Below, piece after piece: positions 43,388 through 52,401 of a stretch of 64,000 bases of DNA. Position 1 is the first letter of the stretch, and each line of letters opens with the position of its first letter. The stretch comes from CAZEHS01 sp964511875. GTDB lineage: Bacteria > Bacillota > Clostridia > Peptostreptococcales > Acidaminobacteraceae. The notes under the pieces were generated by a model. It saw nothing but the letters and a program-made list of their open reading frames with translations, had not been told where the DNA came from and made no database searches. The stretch covers positions 20,436-84,435 of the forward strand of contig CAZEHS010000003.1 in NCBI GenBank assembly GCA_964511875.1, given 5' to 3'. A program made the translations under genes and the position numbers.

Positions 43388-45442
43388 TCAACTGCGTGAA
43401 TCTCCATTATGCCGGGTATCCGTTCCAAGAATGGGCACGTGAATAAAAAATGTTGTCCCGCAGTTTGTTTCGGATTCAAACCACATTTTCCCGCCAAGTC
43501 GTTCCTTTACGTTTGAACTGGACATATACAGCCCCAATCCGGTGCCGTTCTTCCCTTTGGTTGTGACCATCTCGTTGAAGAGCTTGTCTTTGACAATGTT
43601 TGAGATCCCCATTGCCTGATCACTGACTGTCAGAAGAACTTTGCCCTGATCCAGCAGCGCCTTCACCCTGATGAATCCGCCCTTCCCATCATATGCTTCA
43701 GCTGCATTGAGAATGAGATTGCTGAGAATCTGTACCATCACACTTAAGTCGCCGCGAATGCGTGCACCATAACCTGCTGATAAATCGATTTGTAATGTGC
43801 ATCGATGCTTTTTTAGCTCGTGGGACAATAGAACCTGAATGCGCTTCCCGATTTCGTCAAGGGTGAAGCTTAAGTAACGATCGTTGGAGGCCTGCATTGC
43901 CTGACCCCGTATTGCTGTGATGATATCGGACATATATGAGCAATGGATTTTCATCTTTTCAATCCACGCTATCATTTCACTGGAGATTTCATGATGATCC
44001 TCTTTCGTCACGTCCGGATCTCCGATGGATGCTTCCGCCTCCTTCACCAAATCCCTAAGCCCTTCAATCCCTCCAGACAACGACATGATCGGCGTGCGCA
44101 TGTTATGCGCAATGCCGCTCATCAGTTGACCCAACGAAGCCAGTCGTTCCTGCTCCATCTTGAACTCGTGCTTTGCTTCAATATACTCCAGATGTTCCTT
44201 CTCACGTTTTAAAACCTTATTGAATGCAACAACCAGATCTCCGATTTCATCATTGGATGTGACGGGTATCTTTCTATTGAAATCCGCATATTCACCTTCG
44301 GCAATATCAACCAGTTTTTCGGCAACCTGAGATATATCTCGGGAAAGTGATTTTGAAAAGTAGTACAGAACGAAAATACTCAGGATAAGAATGATCAGAA
44401 ATCCGATGACAAAGAACTCAACAGCACTGGTTGAAACGACATGGAATACGATTCCGACTTTCCATATCCCGCTATCTGTCTGGACTTCCCTTATGACACC
44501 CTGAATCTCGGAATTGATGTCATAGAGGCGGTCGGATTTGTACGGATGATCGATGAAGTACGTCAGATAGCCTCCGAGGGCCGAGCCGTTTGATGTCTTT
44601 ATAATGCCTTCAGGTGATTTCGCGATATAGTAGAAGTCCATATTCTCCAACCGGACGCTTTGAAGGGTTCTGAACGCATCGTCAAAATTCGAAATCTGTG
44701 CAGTTCCCGCTGCAGACTCATGCAATTGAGCATTGATAATCGCATAAATCAGGTCCCCTTTTTCATTTATCAGTCTGGAGTACCCAATCAGACTGGTGTA
44801 GAGAATTGCAATGATCAACAATGGAAGCACCTGAAGGAATATTTTCTTGCTCAAACTCAGTTTCAATCCTTCCTGCTCCTGATTTGAATACGTCTGTATC
44901 AGGATATTCTTGAAACTTTCCTTTGCGAAGGTATGGGTGATGACTGCCGCCAGAGTGAAGAAAGAGGTGACCATCAGTATGATCTTGGCTGGCGCCAGAT
45001 AGGTGATCCGGTTTATAGTGGCAACGGTAAAGAGCAGAATGGAGAGCGGAATCATCATGATCAATATCTGAAGCAGAAAAATAAAACTGGGTAAATTCAG
45101 GCATTTGATACGGATATTGAAAATCTTATCGGCGTTTTGAGGGTCATCGGGATCTAGAGTGTGCCATTTGTCAATCCCTCTAAAAAACCACAGGAGAATC
45201 AAAGTACCCAGGATGACGGTAATCCCTGTGATGGTTATGTATTGGCTTATATTACTGGTTCCGAGACTTGCGCTTACTTCCTCATTATTCGGGGGATAGT
45301 TCAGCAGAGACGGAATGAGGGGATAGAAAGCCGCTATGATAGACACCGTAATCAGGTTGTAAATGAGAATGATGTTCCAACTGCTTCGCTTTCTGATTTT
45401 ATTTCTAAACGTATTGGCCCTATGGCCTGTATCATTTCTCAT
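43388..45442 (-). CDS. Membrane sensor histidine kinase (HAMP-HisKA-HATPase)
   Basis: 684 residues. Five or so membrane segments lie in the first 215 residues, a likely extracytoplasmic loop at about 220-325, and another membrane segment near 330-350 (FFVIGFLIILILSIFVLYYF). HAMP follows, then the H-box GIAHNMRTPIMSLSGG near 450 and the ATPase (LSNLILNAAEAYDG, GTGLGLYMS). The H-box has Asn-Met where Glu is usual, as in some kinases that also act as phosphatases. No regulator gene is adjacent. The start has GGAG seven bases upstream. The signal is unknown. Confidence 0.88.
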   Translation of the reverse strand: MRNDTGHRANTFRNKIRKRSSWNIILIYNLITVSIIAAFYPLIPSLLNYPPNNEEVSASLGTSNISQYITITGITVILGTLILLWFFRGIDKWHTLDPDDPQNADKIFNIRIKCLNLPSFIFLLQILIMMIPLSILLFTVATINRITYLAPAKIILMVTSFFTLAAVITHTFAKESFKNILIQTYSNQEQEGLKLSLSKKIFLQVLPLLIIAILYTSLIGYSRLINEKGDLIYAIINAQLHESAAGTAQISNFDDAFRTLQSVRLENMDFYYIAKSPEGIIKTSNGSALGGYLTYFIDHPYKSDRLYDINSEIQGVIREVQTDSGIWKVGIVFHVVSTSAVEFFVIGFLIILILSIFVLYYFSKSLSRDISQVAEKLVDIAEGEYADFNRKIPVTSNDEIGDLVVAFNKVLKREKEHLEYIEAKHEFKMEQERLASLGQLMSGIAHNMRTPIMSLSGGIEGLRDLVKEAEASIGDPDVTKEDHHEISSEMIAWIEKMKIHCSYMSDIITAIRGQAMQASNDRYLSFTLDEIGKRIQVLLSHELKKHRCTLQIDLSAGYGARIRGDLSVMVQILSNLILNAAEAYDGKGGFIRVKALLDQGKVLLTVSDQAMGISNIVKDKLFNEMVTTKGKNGTGLGLYMSSSNVKERLGGKMWFESETNCGTTFFIHVPILGTDTRHNGDSRS

Positions 45443-45625
45443 TCATGGACTCCTCAAAAAAACATAAGACCTTTGCCCGACTGTACCTGTTCAGTTTTGA
45501 ATTTCATCGGGCATATCTATAAATATAACACTGAAATCCGTCATCATGTTGACAAATTATTGACTATTTCCATATGACATCATTTCATTCCGATTTTCTT
45601 TCCGCTTTAGCCTCGGAGTGAATGA

Positions 45626-45658
45626 AAGCGGCTCTGTTCCATAAGGACAGAGCCGCTT
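45626..45658 (-). terminator. Hairpin after the GDYXXLXY gene
   Basis: Stem AAGCGGCTCTGT / ACAGAGCCGCTT with a 9-base loop, about 22 bases past the stop codon at 45680. The T tract on the minus side is short (TTTCATTC). Confidence 0.6.
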
Positions 45659-45679
45659 GGATAATTCTATGATACAGCA

Positions 45680-46234
45680 TCAGGGCTTGATCTCCACCAG
45701 CGTTGAATAACCGTTCCAAACCTTGACCCATGCATTGAGTTGACCACGCTGGGACAGTAATTCCAAAGACATGCCTGTATTTTCAGGCACGAAAAACTGG
45801 TCCAGATTGTAGGTCACCTGGATACCGGTAATGTTCTGATCCCCTTGATACACCGCTCCTTGATCCCAAACAGGGGACTGGTAATAAGCTTTAAGATAGA
45901 TGCCTTCCTTTGGCTTATCAAAAACTGCGGAATCAACTGTATAATAATCCCCTTCCTTTTTAAGGACCACATATAGGGATTTCCGATACAGCCCTTGCCA
46001 CTGGTCCTCATCCTTGAATACTGCCGGTGCCTTATCGATGGTGATCTCATTGATATCATAGCTCAGGACTACATGATCTCCCCGGAATACGTCCCGCGGA
46101 TCCACAGGTCTTGTCTTAATCATTATTTCCTGTCCAAATGCGAGGGTCAGCAGCGGTGTGATTGTCAAACTGACCAGAATGAACAGAGGGATTCCTGCAC
46201 AGAGCAGGAGTTTCGAGAGAGATCTGTTATTCAT
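45680..46234 (-). CDS. GDYXXLXY domain membrane-anchored protein
   Basis: 184 residues: an N-terminal membrane anchor near 9-33, then an extracytoplasmic domain containing the family motif as GDHVVLSYDI near 52 (PF14345). PVDPRDVFRGD directly before it is also conserved in this family. Function unknown. The gene overlaps the preceding DUF2157 gene by eight bases; the two domains are often adjacent in genomes, so they probably work together in the membrane. GGAGG lies within the end of that gene, eight bases before the ATG. Confidence 0.85.
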   Translation of the reverse strand: MNNRSLSKLLLCAGIPLFILVSLTITPLLTLAFGQEIMIKTRPVDPRDVFRGDHVVLSYDINEITIDKAPAVFKDEDQWQGLYRKSLYVVLKKEGDYYTVDSAVFDKPKEGIYLKAYYQSPVWDQGAVYQGDQNITGIQVTYNLDQFFVPENTGMSLELLSQRGQLNAWVKVWNGYSTLVEIKP

Positions 46235-47303
46235 TCAGAACCCCTCCTTTCATGTTCCTTAACCGTTCGAAATAGAATCCGAAGCCCAAAAGGATCAATC
46301 CTCCTATGATGAAAAAGAAGGATTTGGGCATGAAATCGAAAAAAGTATCAAAATAGAATCTCAGAATCGTAGCGCATACGAATACCAGTGCCATAAGACT
46401 TCCTGTTCGAACATAGGCCAGCAGCAGGATTACGAACAGCACCGAAAAAATGATGCTTGCCGCAATACCATCACCGAACATGGCGTAATGGCTCCAAAGT
46501 CCTTTTCCCGTGATGAAAAGGCCGGAAATCCCAAAACACAGCCCACCCTGGAACTTGAATATATCCTGGTTGTACGGAAGCCTTACCACATACATCAGAG
46601 CACCCAAAACCAGAAAAAGCCCTGCAGCTACCAGACCATCCGTGTCCAGTTTGTTAAGGAAATACCCCATAGCAGCAAACAACACCAGATTGTTGAAAAA
46701 AGTACCTGCACGTGAGTCGTCCATTTGGGTGTTCATAACATAGAGCCCAGGTACAACCGGCAGGATCCACACATTCCACCAGCCCATATCAAAGCTGCTG
46801 ATCACGAACACGAGCAGGATCACCTGAGCAAAGGTATAGATGATCATATCCTTATAAAGCCAAGCAAACGGCAGAATTCCCGCTCCCCAGAGCAGGAATG
46901 CGTTACTGAAATTCCCGCCTAGATTAAAAATCTGTCCAATGAGGAATATCCCTGCGCCATAAGTGAGAACTCCCAGATAAATCAGGCTCCGTCCTGTTTT
47001 AGGATACTTATCCATGGTCAGGTATCCGGCTCCGTTAACACCCACATACAGTCCGATGATGATAATGAATTTAACCAGCTTGCTCATGACATCCCAATTG
47101 CTGGCTATGAAGCTTAATATCCCCAGACCCACCAAAAGGGCTCCGATGGTCAGTACCACTTTCACAAAATTCAGGCTCCGGACGCTGTACCTCTGCAGAA
47201 TCGCGCTCCCGGCCTCTTCGCTGATCAGGCCGTCCTGCTGCCAGTGCTCCATCTGTTCTGCAAGGAAGTTCATCCTGGATTTTGAAATCTCATTCTTTAC
47301 CAA
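46227..47303 (-). CDS. DUF2157 polytopic membrane protein
   Basis: 358 residues with a soluble helical head of about 45 residues (FLAEQMEHWQQDGLISEEAG) and some ten membrane segments. The head and the first helices (VVLTIGALLVGLGILSFIASNW) match DUF2157 (PF09925). No catalytic residues are evident and the function is unknown. The start codon is TTG with GAGGAGGG six bases upstream. It is translated with the GDYXXLXY gene, which overlaps its end. Confidence 0.85.
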   Translation of the reverse strand: MVKNEISKSRMNFLAEQMEHWQQDGLISEEAGSAILQRYSVRSLNFVKVVLTIGALLVGLGILSFIASNWDVMSKLVKFIIIIGLYVGVNGAGYLTMDKYPKTGRSLIYLGVLTYGAGIFLIGQIFNLGGNFSNAFLLWGAGILPFAWLYKDMIIYTFAQVILLVFVISSFDMGWWNVWILPVVPGLYVMNTQMDDSRAGTFFNNLVLFAAMGYFLNKLDTDGLVAAGLFLVLGALMYVVRLPYNQDIFKFQGGLCFGISGLFITGKGLWSHYAMFGDGIAASIIFSVLFVILLLAYVRTGSLMALVFVCATILRFYFDTFFDFMPKSFFFIIGGLILLGFGFYFERLRNMKGGVLNE

Positions 47304-47449
47304 TCAAATCCCTCCTCTATTTTTACATTTCATACATACCCCTTGCTATTCTTTCCTAAGCGTAAAAACCATTGGATTTGTATTTTTCATGGCCAGACTA
47401 TTGGAACGCGGGGTACATCTGTGTGATAATGAATCAAGGAGGTGATACC

Positions 47450-48226
47450 ATGACAAATAAAAGATTGATCCTGCTGATCGCTGGGCTCCTGGTAGGTGTG
47501 GGTATAACCACCCTAATCTATCAGAACATGTTTCAGCCAGAACCAAAGCCAGCAGCCGAAGGGGCTTCCATCGAAGCCCCTGCCGGCACCACCTCATCGG
47601 AAACATCTGAACCGATAGTCACGGCACCGCCCCCAACGCCGGAACCCCTGGTCATTCAGGATCGATTCAAGGAGCTTTTGGCTTTGAACCAGGATGTGAT
47701 CGGCTGGATCCATATTGCGAATACAAAAATCGATTATCCTGTTGCAAAATCCCAGGATAATGATTTCTACCTGCATCGTGATCTGAACAAGAAAAAATAC
47801 TATCCCGGCACCATCTTTATGGATTTCCGTGATATCGGGGATTCTGAGGATCGCCATACCATCCTTTACGGACATAATATGAAGGATGGGTCCATGTTCG
47901 GCACTCTGAAAAAATTCAAAAAGAAGGATTTTTATGAAGCTAACCGGATACTGACATACAGCACGCTGTATGAGGATATCCAGTGGGAAATCTTCTCCGC
48001 ATATGTATCTCCTGCAACACTGGATCTCATACCTACTGAATTTGCCGATGATGCCGATTTCATGAAATTCATCACAGTACGGCAAAGTAAGTCCATGTAT
48101 CCTGCCGATATCCAGTTGAAGCCAACGGATAAGATCCTGACCCTGATCACGTGTTCGTACGAGATTGATGATGCCCGGTTTGTCCTTCATGCGAGGAAGG
48201 TCGAGACGGAGCCGATTAACGATTAA
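47450..48226 (+). CDS. srtB: Class B sortase
   Basis: 258 residues. An N-terminal membrane anchor near 6-25 is followed by a Pro/Glu/Thr-rich stalk and the sortase barrel. Catalytic residues are His in ILYGHNMKDGS near 143, Cys in LTLITCSYE near 233 and Arg in DARFVLHARK near 243. It should attach surface proteins to peptidoglycan; no sortase substrate with an NPQTN- or SPKTG-like signal is adjacent. ATG 47450 has GGAGG seven bases upstream; the frame is open for 26 more codons, but these are probably untranslated. Confidence 0.9.
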   Translation: MTNKRLILLIAGLLVGVGITTLIYQNMFQPEPKPAAEGASIEAPAGTTSSETSEPIVTAPPPTPEPLVIQDRFKELLALNQDVIGWIHIANTKIDYPVAKSQDNDFYLHRDLNKKKYYPGTIFMDFRDIGDSEDRHTILYGHNMKDGSMFGTLKKFKKKDFYEANRILTYSTLYEDIQWEIFSAYVSPATLDLIPTEFADDADFMKFITVRQSKSMYPADIQLKPTDKILTLITCSYEIDDARFVLHARKVETEPIND

Positions 48227-48247
48227 CGGTTAACCATTGACGTAAAG

Positions 48248-48313
48248 TCAAAAAAAGGGAGAGATTGCCGCGCTTTGAATGCAATGACGCGGCGATCTCT
48301 CCCTTGATTTTTG
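48248..48313. terminator. Bidirectional terminator built from the GGGAGAGAT repeat
   Basis: Arms AAGGGAGAGATTGCCGCG and CGCGGCGATCTCTCCCTT (48255-48305) pair over 18 positions with one G-U, flanked by a run of A on the left and ATTTTT on the right. It sits between the convergent srtB and ilvA genes. The loop contains GCAATGA, part of the GTCATTGCGAG repeat. Confidence 0.8.
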
Positions 48314-48319
48314 TTCCCC

Positions 48320-49561
48320 CTACACCGCCCTGATACCATACCCCGCCTCAGCCATAGCCTCGGTGATTTCTTCGATATGCCTGTGCCCGTTGGCCTCGAT
48401 GGTCACTTTCAGGGTGACATTGTGGAAACGGTCCAACACGCTGAACTGGTTGTGATCTAGCTTGATGACGTTGGCATTGTTTTTTGCCAGAATTTCGCTG
48501 ACCTTCACCAGTTGCCCGGGTGTATCCGGCAGATCCACAGCAAAGCTGAAGATTCGGCCCCTCATCACCAGTCCTTTGTTGATCATACTGCTGATGGTGA
48601 CGACATCAATATTCCCACCACTGATCACAGATACGATATTCTTGCCAGTGCAGTTAAGTTTATTCAGCCCGGCCAGAGACAGCACGCCGGCATTCTCAGC
48701 GATGAGCTTGTGCTTTTCCAGGAGCTGCAACATGGCATCCATCAGGTCATAATCGTTGACAGTAATTATCTCATCAACCCAGTGCCGTGCGATTTCATAC
48801 GTAAGGACTCCGGGAACCTTAACCGCTACCCCGTCAGCGATGGTATCCACATGGTCAAGGGTAACCAGACGCCCCGCAGCAAAGGATTTTTTCATAGCCA
48901 TGGCGCCCTCAGGCTCCACGCCGATAATCCTTATCCGCGGATTCAATGTCTTCATAGCTACCGCAATGCCACTGATCAGGCCACCGCCTCCGACTGGCAC
49001 CAGGACAGCGTCCACATCAGGAAGTTCCCTGAATATCTCCAGCCCGATGGTTCCCTGCCCGGCCATGACCGCCGGGTCGTCAAAAGGATGCACAAAGACC
49101 AGCCCTTTTGCCTGTTCCAGGCGGCAAGCTTCCTTGCTTGCCTCATCATACATGTTGCCATGCAATACCACATTGGCTCCATAGCTGCGTGTGGCTTCCA
49201 CTTTGATAAGTGGAGTCGTACAAGGCATGACAATGGTTGCCTGAACCCCCAGCTGGGCTGCTGCGAGAGCAACCCCCTGGGCATGGTTTCCGGCAGAAGC
49301 CGCTATGATGCCCCGTTTTCGTTCTTCTTCAGTCAGGCTCAGGATCTTGTTATATGCACCCCGCACCTTATACGCACCAGTCAATTGAAGGTTTTCAGGC
49401 TTCAGCCATACCTTATTGCCGGATTCCTGACTGAAAATCGGACTGGCAATCAACGGGGTTTCTTTAATGAGGCCCTTCAAACGTTTTGCAGCATCCTGAA
49501 TTGTTCCCAACGACAGCTCTTCTGCCATCACTTCCTGTACCCGTGCCAATGCATCCATCAT
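48320..49561 (-). CDS. ilvA: Threonine ammonia-lyase (threonine deaminase)
   Basis: 413 residues. The PLP lysine lies in LTGAYKVRGAYNKI near 65, SAGNHAQGVALAA and the phosphate-binding VPVGGGGLISGIA loop near 190 are present, and a C-terminal ACT-like domain (about 335-410) includes LVKVSEILAKNNANVIKLDHNQ. It converts threonine to 2-oxobutyrate and ammonia, the first step to isoleucine or a catabolic route. The length matches the short IlvA/TdcB-with-ACT form. Two adjacent ATG codons follow GGAGAATGGG. Control is by the isoleucine-type T-box directly upstream. It is an isolated gene. Confidence 0.93.
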   Translation of the reverse strand: MMDALARVQEVMAEELSLGTIQDAAKRLKGLIKETPLIASPIFSQESGNKVWLKPENLQLTGAYKVRGAYNKILSLTEEERKRGIIAASAGNHAQGVALAAAQLGVQATIVMPCTTPLIKVEATRSYGANVVLHGNMYDEASKEACRLEQAKGLVFVHPFDDPAVMAGQGTIGLEIFRELPDVDAVLVPVGGGGLISGIAVAMKTLNPRIRIIGVEPEGAMAMKKSFAAGRLVTLDHVDTIADGVAVKVPGVLTYEIARHWVDEIITVNDYDLMDAMLQLLEKHKLIAENAGVLSLAGLNKLNCTGKNIVSVISGGNIDVVTISSMINKGLVMRGRIFSFAVDLPDTPGQLVKVSEILAKNNANVIKLDHNQFSVLDRFHNVTLKVTIEANGHRHIEEITEAMAEAGYGIRAV

Positions 49562-49842
49562 CCCATTCTCCTTTCAAAAACAAAAAAAACCGCCCTCTAA
49601 CTGCTTAAAGGACGGGTTATGATTCCCGTGGTACCACCTTTGTTCCCGCAAAAACGGGCACTCAATCTCGGTTCTGACAAACCTAGGCCTTTAACGGGGC
49701 CATCCGGTTGCTCTTACTTCGTTCAGAACAACAGCTCAGGAGGGATTTCTACACCGCATCGGTGCCGGCTTCCACCTGTCCCGGCTCTCTGTTCCCGATC
49801 TGTTCGGAGTAGCGTCTCCATCAACGCCTGCTTCCATGTAAT
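49562..49842 (-). ncRNA. T-box leader, probably isoleucine-specific, upstream of ilvA
   Basis: On the minus strand a stem I region contains the AGAGA bulge and GGTGGAAGCCGGCACC apex, with a specifier-loop strand GTAGAAATCCC whose ATC (49746-49744) would be the isoleucine codon. The T-box core AGGTGGTACCACGGG (49639-49625) follows, then terminator CCGTCC/GGGCGG plus eight T (49616-49582). Uncharged tRNA would stabilise the antiterminator and raise ilvA expression. The specifier assignment is inferred partly from the gene controlled. Confidence 0.88.
49582..49616 (-). terminator. T-box leader terminator of ilvA
   Basis: CCGTCC and GGGCGG pair (one G-U) around a 16-base loop; eight T follow. 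It competes with the antiterminator formed by the T-box core. Confidence 0.85.
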
Positions 49843-49849
49843 TGAATTG

Positions 49850-49878
49850 ATTCTAACAGGATGGCTGGTCCCCGTCAA
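49850..49878 (-). promoter_or_regulatory. Sigma-A promoter of the ilvA T-box transcript
   Basis: TTGACG (49878-49873), a 17-base spacer and TAGAAT (49855-49850) with TGT just upstream of the -10. Transcription would begin near 49842, just before stem I of the T-box. Confidence 0.75.
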
Positions 49879-50014
49879 GGGTTTTTGCTTAAATAGATTG
49901 ATAATTTTGAATCATTAAACAACTATCAGCAAATCCTCTCAGTGGATGTACTCACTGCTTTGTGTTAAAATGACCTAAGAATCTCTGCTGGAGTATACCA
50001 GTGCAAATGATTTT

Positions 50015-50089
50015 GCCACAGATGTCACAGATGAAAACCGATGGGAACTCCGTTTGCATTCATCTGTGTTCACCTATGGCATCCGTGGC
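50015..50089. repeat. Imperfect inverted repeat (CCACAGATG type)
   Basis: GCCACAGATGTCACAGATGAA is partly complementary to TTCATCTGTG and CATCCGTGGC 24 to 54 bases on. It resembles the CACAGATGA repeats scattered in many bacterial genomes. It lies in the otherwise featureless 253-base stretch before the uup-like gene. Confidence 0.5.
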
Positions 50090-50115
50090 TGGATCCCAGC
50101 TTATAAGGAGCATTT

Positions 50116-52032
50116 ATGAACATACTGGCAGCAGAAAACATCACCAAAACCTATGGTATCCGAACCCTATTCAATGACATCACCCTGAATATAGCCGACA
50201 CCGACAAGATCGGGCTCATCGGCATCAACGGCACGGGAAAATCCAGCTTTTTGAGGATTCTGGCAGGAATCGACGGACCTGACAAAGGAACGGTGACTAC
50301 ATTTCTGAATCCAATGAAGATTGAGTACCTTCCTCAGGATCCGGAATTCGATCCGGAAGCTACAATCATTCAGCAGGTATTCAAGAGCGACTCTCCTACA
50401 ATTGCTTTGGTCCGGGAATACGAAGAGACGCTTGAGCATGTGGAAAAGCACCCTGAAGACAGGATCTTACAGGAAAAGCTGCTGAAGCTGACCTCCCAGA
50501 TGAACCTCACCAATGCCTGGGAGCTTGAAAGCCAGGTTAAAACAATCCTGACCCGCCTCGGCGTACATGATTTCGATGCGCCCATGGGAACTCTTTCCGG
50601 GGGGCAGAAAAAGCGTGTGGCATTGGCCAGTGCTCTTATATCCCCCTGTGACCTTCTGATACTGGATGAACCTACGAACCATATGGACAACGAAATCATC
50701 GACTGGCTGGAAAATCACCTTAAGACACGTAAAGGGGCTCTTATCATGGTTACCCATGACCGGTATTTCCTTGACCGGGTCGTGAACCGTACGATTGAGC
50801 TGGACCATGGACTCCTTTTCTCCTATCAGGGAAATTACAGCTATTTTGTTGAAAAACGACTGGAACGGAGAATTGAACAATCCTCGATTGAACGAAAACG
50901 TGAGAGCCTTTTCAAAAGCGAGCTGGAATGGATCCGCAAGGGTGCTAAAGCCAGAACCACCAAGCAGAAAGCCCGCATTCAGCGCTTTGAAGAGCTTAAG
51001 GATTCCGGATTCGCCTATGACGATTCCGATGTTGAGATCTCGGTTGCAGGCTCCCGTCTGGGTCGTAAGATCATGGAGGCCTCCCACCTTTCCAAAAGCT
51101 TTGGCGAAAGACTTCTGATCCGTGACTTTTCATACACCTTTCTCAAGGATGATCGGATCGGTATCATCGGTAACAACGGCATGGGAAAATCAACCCTTCT
51201 TAATATGCTGACAGGCAGAATCCCTCCGGATTCCGGCAATGTTGAATCAGGGCCTACAGTGAAGATCAGCTATATATCCCAAATATCAGAGGAAATGGAT
51301 CCAGCCCTGAGAGCAATCGAATATATTCGGGAGACCGCTGAATTCGTCACTACTGCAGACGGCAGTAAAATCACGGCTTCGCAGATGATGGAAAAATTCC
51401 TGTTTACCGGCGAAATGCAGTACACTTATATCTCAAAGCTTTCCGGGGGCGAACGGAGGCGGTTGTACTTCTTGAAAATGCTGATGCTGGCTCCCAACGT
51501 TCTGATTTTGGATGAGCCTACCAATGACCTTGATATCGATACCCTGACAGTTCTTGAGAATTTCATCGACGAATTCGGCGGTGTCGTGATTACCGTCTCT
51601 CATGACCGGTATTTTCTGGACCGGATCTGCAATCGGATTTTTTCTTTTGAAGGGAATGGGGAGATCCTCATCCATACCGGAAATTATTCCGATACCATGG
51701 AATACAGAAAATATCTTGCAGATACCCGCCTTTCAGATGCAGATTCTCTTTCACGAAATCAAAGGGCACAGGAAACCCCATCAGCAACTTCCGGCAAAAA
51801 ACTGAAATTTACCTATAAGGAGCAGGTCGAATTCAACACCATTCTCTCGGAGATCGCCGAGCTTGAAGCCCGACTCGAATCCATTGAAGAAGAACTCGCA
51901 CAGCATGCCACGGATTTTGTCATGCTACATGAGCTCACTTTAAAAAAGGATGCACTGGAAAATGAGCTCCTTGAAAAAATGGAGCGGCAGGAGTATCTGG
52001 AAGACCTTAATGCCCGTATCAAGGGGATATAG
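50116..52032 (+). CDS. uup: ABC-F family ATPase, Uup-like
   Basis: 638 residues with two ABC ATPase domains and no membrane part. Walker A GINGTGKSS near 36 and GNNGMGKST near 353; signatures LSGGQKKR near 160 and LSGGERRR near 440; Walker B LLILDEPTN and VLILDEPTND. The inter-domain linker (about 240-305) is basic (KGAKARTTKQKARIQR), and a C-terminal coiled coil (about 570-638) is typical of Uup rather than EttA. ABC-F proteins act on the ribosome, and Uup is also linked to DNA transposition and branched DNA; resistance forms exist. AAGGAG precedes the ATG. Confidence 0.88.
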   Translation: MNILAAENITKTYGIRTLFNDITLNIADTDKIGLIGINGTGKSSFLRILAGIDGPDKGTVTTFLNPMKIEYLPQDPEFDPEATIIQQVFKSDSPTIALVREYEETLEHVEKHPEDRILQEKLLKLTSQMNLTNAWELESQVKTILTRLGVHDFDAPMGTLSGGQKKRVALASALISPCDLLILDEPTNHMDNEIIDWLENHLKTRKGALIMVTHDRYFLDRVVNRTIELDHGLLFSYQGNYSYFVEKRLERRIEQSSIERKRESLFKSELEWIRKGAKARTTKQKARIQRFEELKDSGFAYDDSDVEISVAGSRLGRKIMEASHLSKSFGERLLIRDFSYTFLKDDRIGIIGNNGMGKSTLLNMLTGRIPPDSGNVESGPTVKISYISQISEEMDPALRAIEYIRETAEFVTTADGSKITASQMMEKFLFTGEMQYTYISKLSGGERRRLYFLKMLMLAPNVLILDEPTNDLDIDTLTVLENFIDEFGGVVITVSHDRYFLDRICNRIFSFEGNGEILIHTGNYSDTMEYRKYLADTRLSDADSLSRNQRAQETPSATSGKKLKFTYKEQVEFNTILSEIAELEARLESIEEELAQHATDFVMLHELTLKKDALENELLEKMERQEYLEDLNARIKGI

Positions 52033-52151
52033 AGATTAAGCCATCCATTCTACAGCTCGAACTGCAATTTGGAAAATACAACGAACCGTTCGAAAGCAGA
52101 AATTCAAACTCGCTTCGCTCAAACAGAGAATTTCTGACGCTTTCTCTCTTA

Positions 52152-52200
52152 TTCTATATTTTCGCAAATCTCCGTTACGCTGTGTCATCGGATGGCTTAA
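52152..52200 (+). repeat. Dispersed bipartite repeat, copy 2
   Basis: TTCTATATTTTCGCAAAT, an 11-base spacer that differs in most bases, and TGTGTCATCGGATGGCT, as at 10756-10807 on the minus strand. It lies 120 bases 3' of the uup-like gene, in sense orientation, again downstream of a gene. Confidence 0.7.
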
Positions 52201-52219
52201 TCTTCAGTTTGAAAAGCCT

Positions 52220-52323
52220 GTCATTGCGAGGAGGCGTCAGTCGACGCGGCAATCTCTCCCTTTAATGTTGCATTTGCCACATTGTTCTCAAGGGAGAGAT
52301 CGCCGCGCTTTGCTCGCAATGAC
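52220..52323. repeat. GTCATTGCGAG-type repeat, copy B, a 104-base imperfect palindrome
   Basis: Begins GTCATTGCGAG and ends with its exact complement CTCGCAATGAC. Inside, CGCGGCAATCTCTCCCTT pairs with AAGGGAGAGATCGCCGCG. The right half (52268-52323) is repeated at 20274-20329 with three changes. The architecture is that of a palindromic unit or miniature mobile element; there is no open reading frame of note. Confidence 0.8.
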
Positions 52324-52339
52324 TAACTTCAAAAAATTC

Positions 52340-52389
52340 AAATGGGCTGTCTCTAACAGATAATATTTCTGTTATGAGATAGCCCATTT
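52340..52389. repeat. Long hairpin repeat (GGCTGTCTC family), copy 2
   Basis: AAATGGGCTGTCTC pairs with GAGATAGCCCATTT (one mismatch position), with an inner AACAGA / TCTGTT step, followed by GTGTTTATGG. It is related to 20199-20263 and may terminate the sdaAA gene, whose stop codon lies 12 bases away. Confidence 0.65.
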
Positions 52390-52401
52390 GTGTTTATGGT
52401 G

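Noticed and set aside
48512..49600. A 362-codon open frame on the plus strand opposite ilvA and its T-box
   Set aside because: It is antisense to a clearly conserved enzyme and a structured leader, has no ribosome binding site, and its translation (His, Gln, Arg, Pro rich) resembles no family.
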